This document shows, piece after piece, positions 57,567 through 64,000 of a stretch of DNA of 64,000 bases. The position numbers were made by a program, and so were the translations under genes. Positions within the stretch are counted from its first letter, which is position 1; each line of letters starts with the position of its first letter. The notes beneath the pieces are model-generated. The model saw only the letters and a program-made list of their open reading frames with translations. It was not told the DNA's origin and ran no database searches. Source of the stretch: Pedinophyceae sp. YPF-701 (taxonomy: Eukaryota > Chlorophyta > Pedinophyceae); contig CAJZHL010000006.1 of the NCBI GenBank assembly GCA_916048055.1, forward strand, positions 1,018,936 through 1,082,935, in the 5' to 3' direction.

Positions 57567-58666
57567 TTAGGTCTTAATGTATAGGGGATGCCTCTACTGC
57601 CTCTACTTTGACTTCCGCGGGCCGTGGCGCGCCTAAGACGGCCCGCGCCGGGTGCTTTGCGCCTGCCCGCAGTAGTCCGCGTCACGGACCACCGTAAGAC
57701 GCGCGCGGCGCACCCTACGACGGCCGGACCGCGGAGGTACGGGCCGCCGAAGTGGGATTTTTCGGAAAAGCTCTGGACGGGAGGGTACATTTCGGGCGCT
57801 GGCGTCGCGGTGCGGGCGCCGGTGGTGCTGGATCGCGTGCCCCCAGCGCAGCGGGTCGCGGGACGCCCTCTGCGCGGGCGAGCGCGGGCGGCACGCGCGG
57901 TGTCGCGACGGGAGCGCGGTCTGAAGTTGGTAAAACTCCAACTAGGGGGGCCGGAGTATATCTGATTGGGTGACTCGGCAGTCATGAAATCGTGTCTACT
58001 TATGACTCCGACCAATCATATATCTGCCAGATATGCCGAGCGTGACTCGATCAAACATAAGATTGATCTCATATCTGAAAGTGCACTTTCGTCCTATCTG
58101 AGACTCTCGGTTGAGTCGACCGGAAGTAATGAAATCGTGTCTACTTATGACTCCGACCAATCATATATCTGCCAGATATGCCGAGCGTGACTCGATCAAA
58201 CATGAGATTGATCTCATATCTGAAAGTGCACTTTCGTCCTATCTGAGACTCTCGGTTGAGTCGACCGGAAGTAATGAAATCGTGTCTACTTATGACTCCG
58301 ACCAATCATATATCTGCCAGATATGCCAAGCGTGACTCGATCAAACATAAGATTGATCTCATATCTGAAAGTGCACTTTCGTCCTATCTGAGACTCTCGG
58401 TTGAGTCGACCGGAAGTCATGAAATCGTGTCTACTGATGACTCCGACCAATCATATATCTGCCAGATATGCCGAGCGTGACTCGATCAAACATAAGATTG
58501 ACGACTCTCGTGAAATACACATATCTGTCAGACACGCCGAGCGTGACTGGGGAGACCACAGCAGCTGCCAGAGACCACAGCAGCAGCAGCAGTAGACCTG
58601 CCGGAACGACCTTAGCGACTAACAATTAGGACTTAAAATGTTAGGTTTTAGCGACGTACGGTCTTA
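57567..58666 (+). repeat. Type II unit 1 (about 1.1 kb)
   Basis: A GC-rich left half (57567-57960) with patches resembling type I (gaggtacgggccgccgaagtggg, ctggcgtcgcggtgcgggcg), then four 145-bp tandem repeats, a short CAG-rich end and the shared unit-end motif. About 99% identical to 62045-63140. Confidence 0.88.
57984..58510 (+). repeat. 145-bp tandem repeats in type II unit 1
   Basis: Period 145 bp, marked by atgaaatcgtgtctact at 57984, 58129, 58274 and 58419; the last copy is truncated. Each copy has a palindrome atatctgccagatat and a gtgactcgatc motif. As 145 is not a multiple of 3, the apparent 74-codon frames shift between copies and are not genes. Confidence 0.9.
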
Positions 58667-58778
58667 GATTTTTAGAGAATGCCCCCAATGCCCCCAAGGG
58701 GTATGTGTATTTTTAGTGGGTCTTAATGTATTACGGATGCCTCTACTGCCTCTACTTTGACTTAGGTCTTAAATCTTA
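58667..58778 (+). repeat. Truncated type I stub (112 bp)
   Basis: First 40 bases match a type I unit start (gaatgcccccaatgccccc), then it diverts into a short piece resembling the type II start and a heptad run (ttaggtcttaaatctta). Confidence 0.75.
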
Positions 58779-59514
58779 GATTTTTAGAGAATGCCCCCAA
58801 TGCCCCCAAGGGGTACTTTTCGGCCGCTGGCGGTCCGGTGTCCGCGACCCCGGGGCGGATTGTGTTAGCGCTGTCGGCGTTCGACACCGGGACGTCCCAC
58901 GAGGTGCGCGGCGGCACGCAGCGCGACCGGGCCGCGGAGCTACGGGCCGCCAAAGTGGCGGGGCTTGTCATCAGGGGGTGGATTTCGGGCTCTGGCGTCG
59001 CGGTGCGGGCGTCGGTGGTGCTGAATCGCGTGCCCTATTGGTGGAATACGCCGCCACGCCCGCCGCGGCAGCGAACGCGAGCAGCGCACGCGACACGGCG
59101 ACGGTAGAGCGGAAAAGTGCGTGACATCGGCCGTCAGATACCAACTTTGGTGACTCGGCAGTCACGAAACAGAGTCTAGTCGTGACTCGGCCAGATATAT
59201 ATCTGATCAAATATGCCTCGTGACTGAAGATACCCGTCAAATAGGCATATCTGCGCCTATTTGTCGGTGCACGCTTTCAAATATAGACCACGGCGGGCGC
59301 GAGACGGACCGGGTCGCGATGGTGACCGTGTGCGGTGACCGGGGGTCAGACCACAGGTCGGTGCGTCACCACGGCAACCCAGGGTCGGCTGCGGGGTGAC
59401 GTCGTGCAGATGTCAGTCATCGAGCCGGAACAGCAGGAGCAGCAGTAGACCTGCCGGAACGACCTTAGCGACTAACAATTAGGACTAATAACGTTAGGTT
59501 TTAGCGAGGTCTTA
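58779..59514 (+). repeat. Type I short unit 1 (736 bp)
   Basis: Type I core lacking the 339-bp module; in its place is the single heptamer ggtctta. Small deletions (gt at about 59121, cgg at about 59226) are private. Confidence 0.88.
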
Positions 59515-60254
59515 GATTTTTAGAGAATGCCCCCAATGCCCCCAAGGGGTACTTTTCGGCCGCTGGCGGTCCGGTGTCCGCGACCCCGGGGCGGATTGTG
59601 TTAGCGCTGTCGGCGTCCGACACCGGGACGTCCCACGAGGTGCGCGGCGGCACGCAGCGCGACCGGGCCGCGGAGCTACGGGCCGCCAAAGTGGCGGGGC
59701 TTGTCATCAGGGGGTGGATTTCGGGCTCTGGCGTCGCGGTGCGGGCGTCGGTGGTGCTGAATCGCGTGCCCTATTGGTGGAATACGCCGCAACGCCCGCC
59801 GCGGCAGCGAACGCGAGCAGCGCACGCGACACGGCGACGGTAGAGCGGAAAAGTGCGTGTGACATCGGCCGTCAGATACCAACTTGGGTGACTCGGCAGT
59901 CACGAAACAGAGTCTAGTCGTGACTCGGCCAGATATATATCTGATCAAATATGCCTCGTGACTCGGAAGATACCCGTCAAATAGGCATATCTGCGCCTAT
60001 TTGTCGGTGCACGCTTTCAAATATAGACCACGGCGGGCGCGAGACGGACCGGGTCGCGATGGTGACCGTGTGCGGTGACCGGGGGTCAGACCACAGGTCG
60101 GTGCGTCACCACGGCAACCCAGGGTCGGCTGCGGGGTGACGTCGTGCAGATGTCACTCATCGAGCCGGAACAGCAGGAGCAGCAGTAGACCTGCCGGAAC
60201 GACCTTAGCGACTAACAATTAGGACTAATAACGTTAGGTTTTAGCGAGGTCTTA
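59515..60254 (+). repeat. Type I short unit 2 (740 bp)
   Basis: Same as short unit 1 without its private deletions; the right junction is again a single ggtctta heptamer. Confidence 0.88.
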
Positions 60255-61324
60255 GATTTTTAGAGAATGCCCCCAATGCCCCCAAGGGGTACTTTTCGGC
60301 CGCTGGCGGTCCGGTGTCCGCGACCCCGGGGCGGATTGTGTTAGCGCTGTCGGCGTTCGACACCGGGACGTCCCACGAGGTGCGCGGCGGCACGCAGCGC
60401 GACCGGGCCGCGGAGCTACGGGCCGCCAAAGTGGCGGGGCTTGTCATCAGGGGGTGGATTTCGGGCTCTGGCGTCGCGGTGCGGGCGTCGGTGGTGCTGA
60501 ATCGCGTGCCCTATTGGTGGAATACGCCGCACGCCCGCCGCGGCAGCGAACGCGAGCAGCGCACGCGACACGGCGACGGTAGAGCGGAAAAGTGCGTGTG
60601 ACATCGGCCGTCAGATACCAACTTGGGTGACTCGGCAGTCACGAAACAGAGTCTAGTCGTGACTCGGCCAGATATATATCTGATCAAATATGCCTCGTGA
60701 CTCGGAAGAAACCCGTCAAATAGGCATATCTGCGCCTATTTGTCGGTGCACGCTTTCAAATATAGACCACGGCGGGCGCGAGACGGACCGGGTCGCGATG
60801 GTGACCGTGTGCGGTGACCGGGGGTCAGACCACAGGTCGGTGCGTCACCACGGCAACCCAGGGTCGGCTGCGGGGTGACGTCGTGCAGATGTCAGTCATC
60901 GAGCCGGAACAGCAGGAGCAGCAGTAGACCTGCCGGAACGACCTTAGCGACTAACAATTAGGACTAATAACGTTAGGTTTTAGCGACGTACCACGGAAGC
61001 GGGACCAGCTGTCCGGCGCGGGTGTCGCGTGTGCTGTGTTGTGCACATGTTGTCGTCTCTTGCGGGCGTTGCTGGGTCCGCTGCAGCCCGCAGCACCTGC
61101 CGTGCGTCGTGACGCGCCGCGGAGTGCCGCTCGGCGCGCACGGCGGACCCTCCGACCGGCTGCCAGCGCGGCTGTCGTGTGTTGTTGTGCTCCCTGTGTT
61201 GGCCGCGCTGCGCGCGGCGCTGCACCGCTTTTCGAGCCGCTCGACGCTTGCGCTGCGTACTGGTGCGTGCTGTGGGCGCGCTGCAACGCTCGGCGGGCCG
61301 ATTGGCGACGTTGTGTCCTCCTTA
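60255..61324 (+). repeat. Type I long unit 5 (1,070 bp)
   Basis: Contains the full 339-bp module (about 60986-61324), near-identical to the module in units 1-3. Confidence 0.88.
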
Positions 61325-62044
61325 TGATTTTTAGAGAATGCCCCCAATGCCCCCAAGGGGTACTTTTCGGCCGCTGGCGGTCCGGTGTCCGCGACCCCGG
61401 GGCGGATTGTGTTAGCGCTGTCGGCGTTCGACACCGGGACGTCCCACGAGGTGCGCGGCGGCACGCAGCGCGACCGGGCCGCGGAGCTACGGGCCGCCAA
61501 AGTGGCGGGGCTTGTCATCAGGGGGTGGATTTCGGGCTCTGGCGTCGCGGTGCGGGCGTCGGTGGTGCTGAATCGCGTGCCCTAATGGTGGAATACGCCG
61601 CAACGCCCGCCGCGGCAGCGAACGCGAGCAGCGCACGCGACACGGCGACGGTAGAGCGGAAAAGTGCGTGTGACATCGGCCGTCAGATACCAACTTGGGT
61701 GACTCGGCAGTCACGAAACAGAGTCTAGTCGTGACTCGGCCAGATATATATCTGATCAAATATGCCTCGTGACTCGGAAGATACCCGTCAAATAGGCATA
61801 TCTGCGCCTATTTGTCGGTGCACGCTTTCAAATATAGACCACGGCGGGCGCGAGACGGACCGGGTCGCGATGGTGACCGTGTGCGGTGACCGGGGGGTCA
61901 GACCACAGGTCGGTGCGTCACCACGGCAACCCAGGGTCGGCTGCGGGGTGACGTCGTGCAGATGTCAGTCATCGAGCCGGAACAGCAGGAGCAGCAGTAG
62001 ACCTGCCGGAACGACCTAAGCGACTAACAATTAGGACTAATAAC
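61325..62044 (+). repeat. Type I unit before second type II unit
   Basis: Type I core ending directly in the heptad run and type II unit, as at 56847-57566. Confidence 0.87.
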
Positions 62045-63140
62045 GTCTTAGGTCTTAATGTATAGGGGATGCCTCTACTGCCTCTACTTTGACTTCCGCG
62101 GGCCGTGGCGCGCCTAAGACGGCCCGCGCCGGGTGCTTTGCGCGTGCCCGCAGTAGTCCGCGTCACGGACCACCGTAAGACGGGCGCGGCGCACCCTACG
62201 ACGGCCGGACCGCGGAGGTACGGGCCGCCGAAGTGGGATTTTTCGGAAAAGCTCTGGACGGGAGGGTACATTTCGGGCGCTGGCGTCGCGGTGCGGGCGC
62301 CGGTGGTGCTGGATCGCGTGCCCCCAGCGCAGCGGGTCGCGGGACGCCCTCCGCGGGGGCGAGCGCGGGCGGCACGCGCGGTGTCGCGACGGGAGCGCGG
62401 TCTGAAGTTGGTAAAACTCCAACTAGGGGGGCCGGAGTATATCTGATTGGGTGACTCGGCAGTCATGAAATCGTGTCTACTTATGACTCCGACCAATCAT
62501 ATATCTGCCAGATATGCCGAGCGTGACTCGATCAAACATAAGATTGATCTCATATCTGAAAGTGCACTTTCGTCCTATCTGAGACTCTCGGTTGAGTCGA
62601 CCGGAAGTAATGAAATCGTGTCTACTTATGACTCCGACCAATCATATATCTGCCAGATATGCCGAGCGTGACTCGATCAAACATGAGATTGATCTCATAT
62701 CTGAAAGTGCACTTTCGTCCTATCTGAGACTCTCGGTTGAGTCGACCGGAAGTAATGAAATCGTGTCTACTTATGACTCCGACCAATCATATATCTGCCA
62801 GATATGCCAAGCGTGACTCGATCAAACATAAGATTGATCTCATATCTGAAAGTGCACTTTCGTCCTATCTGAGACTCTCGGTTGAGTCGACCGGAAGTCA
62901 TGAAATCGTGTCTACTGATGACTCCGACCAATCATATATCTGCCAGATATGCCGAGCGTGACTCGATCAAACATAAGATTGACGACTCTCGTGAAATACA
63001 CATATCTGTCAGACACGCCGAGCGTGACTGGGGAGACCACAGCAGCTGCCAGAGACCACAGCAGCAGCAGCAGTAGACCTGCCGGAACGACCTTAGCGAC
63101 TAACAATTAGGACTTAAAATGTTAGGTTTTAGCGACGTAC
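62045..63140 (+). repeat. Type II unit 2 (about 1.1 kb)
   Basis: Second copy of 57567-58666, offset 4,478-4,481 bp. Only a handful of substitutions in the GC-rich left half (for example at about 62144, 62182 and 62352). Confidence 0.88.
62465..62991 (+). repeat. 145-bp tandem repeats in type II unit 2
   Basis: Same four copies with the same copy-specific variants as in unit 1 (for example catgag in copy 2, gccaagcg in copy 3), showing that the whole block was copied as one. Confidence 0.9.
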
Positions 63141-64000
63141 CGGTCTTGGAATTTTTAAAGTACTAATACCCCAAGGGGTATGTGTATGACCTGAGTGGGT
63201 TAATGTGTACGGATGCCTCTACTGCTCTACTTTGACTTGGGTCTTAAATCTTAGATTTTAGAGAATGCTTTAATGCCCCCAAGAAATTGCTTTTCGACAG
63301 CGGTCCGGTCACGGTGACGGGGCGGATTGTGTTAGCGCTGTCGGCGTTCGACACCGGGACGTCCCACGAGGTGCGCGGCGGCACGCAGCGCGACCGGGCC
63401 GCGGAGCTACGGGCCGCCAAAGTGGCGGGGCTTGTCATCAGGGGGTGGATTTCGGGCTCTGGCGTCGCGGTGCGGGCGTCGGTGGTGGTGAATCGCGTGC
63501 CCTAATGGTGGAATACGCCGCCGGTGGTGCTGAATCGCGTGCCCTATTGGTGGAATACGCCGCCACGCCCGCCGCGGCAGCGAACGCGAGCAGCGCACGC
63601 GACACGGCGACGGTAGAGCGGAAAAGTGCGGGTGACATCGGCCGTCAGATACCAACTTGGGTGACTCGGCAGTCACGAAACAGAGTATAGTCGTGACTCG
63701 GCCAGATATATATCTGATCAAATATGCCTCGTGACTCGGAAGATACCCGTCAAATAGGCATATCTGCGCCTATTTGTCGGTGCACGCTTTCAAATATAGA
63801 CCACGGCGGGCGCGAGACGGACCGGGTCGCGAGGGTGACCGTGTGCGGTGACCGGGGGTCAGACCACAGGTCGGTGCGTCACCACGGCAACCCAGGGTCG
63901 GCTGCGGGGTGACGTCGTGCAGATGTCAGTCATCGAGCCGGAACAGCAGGAGCAGCAGTAGACCTGCCGGAACGACCTTAGCGACTGACAATTAGGACTA
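63141..64000 (+). repeat. Diverged stub and partial type I unit at window end
   Basis: The stub (63141-63253) and the first 60 bases of the unit (63254-63320) are more diverged than elsewhere. There is an internal 48-bp duplication (gtggtg.tgaatcgcgtgccctaatggtgg, about 63480-63555). The core then continues as type I to the window edge. Confidence 0.8.

Noticed and set aside
57984-58510. CRISPR array
   Set aside because: Whole 145-bp monomers repeat with no unique spacers, in eukaryotic DNA with no cas genes.
57966-58595. Series of 74-codon frames in the 145-bp repeats
   Set aside because: They overlap and change frame at each repeat because 145 is not divisible by three; a by-product of tandem repetition.
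1-64000. Bacterial origin, suggested by high GC and long open frames
   Set aside because: Phase-consistent spliceosomal introns in APC4 and the ZNFX1-like gene, and both gene families are eukaryotic.

Overview
The window is strongly GC-rich nuclear DNA from a eukaryote, most likely a unicellular alga or other protist. The lineage cannot be fixed from sequence alone. Evidence for a eukaryote is two spliced housekeeping-type genes: a ZNFX1-like helicase/zinc-finger gene (26.5-32.9 kb, 3 introns) and an anaphase-promoting complex subunit 4 gene (47.4-50.4 kb, 6 introns). Introns are about 90-260 bp in these two genes, and most donors read GTGCG or GTGAG, with one GC-AG intron.

Region 1 (1-20.4 kb) is a tandem array. 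A 5'-truncated leucine-rich-repeat (LRR, ribonuclease-inhibitor type) gene A is followed by four head-to-tail units of about 4.6-4.7 kb (starts 1737, 6345, 11050, 15748; end 20435). Each unit carries one A-related LRR gene (B, C, D, E). The unit starts inside the last LRR of gene A, so units 2-4 each begin with an orphan copy of A's 3' end. These orphans are a scar of the original duplication. The paralogues are mosaics of shared cassettes, which suggests gene conversion.

Region 2 (20.4-45.8 kb) holds five more distant LRR genes (F, G, H, I, J), with the ZNFX1-like gene between F and G. H, I and J share duplicated spacers. Every LRR gene with an intact 5' end (B-J, nine genes) can be read with the same unusual structure: the first coding exon is only the ATG, followed by a phase-0 intron (ATG|GTGCG or ATG|GTGAG ... 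CAG|) and one large exon. In B-E this joins Met to Gly-x-x-x-Ser, an N-myristoylation consensus, followed by Lys or Arg. The N-termini of all LRR proteins look like a divergent F-box helical region, so a family of substrate-receptor or sensor proteins is a reasonable but unproven reading.

Region 3 (45.8-52.5 kb) has APC4 and then 2 kb without a confident gene. It ends in a cytosine-rich tract (about 51.9-52.46 kb).

Region 4 (52.46-64 kb, running off the right edge) is repeat-only. About 1,072-bp long units and 738-bp short units differ by a 339-bp module. A second unit type of about 1.1 kb contains four 145-bp tandem repeats. Together they form a 4.48-kb higher-order repeat. Unit ends carry degenerate TTAGG-containing heptamers, including three TTAGGTC-like heptads at about 52.9 kb. 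I infer a subtelomere with the chromosome end to the right.

The best candidates for something new are the ATG-only first exon shared across the LRR family, the splice-created myristoylation signal in the array genes, and the heptamer-delimited subtelomeric repeat.
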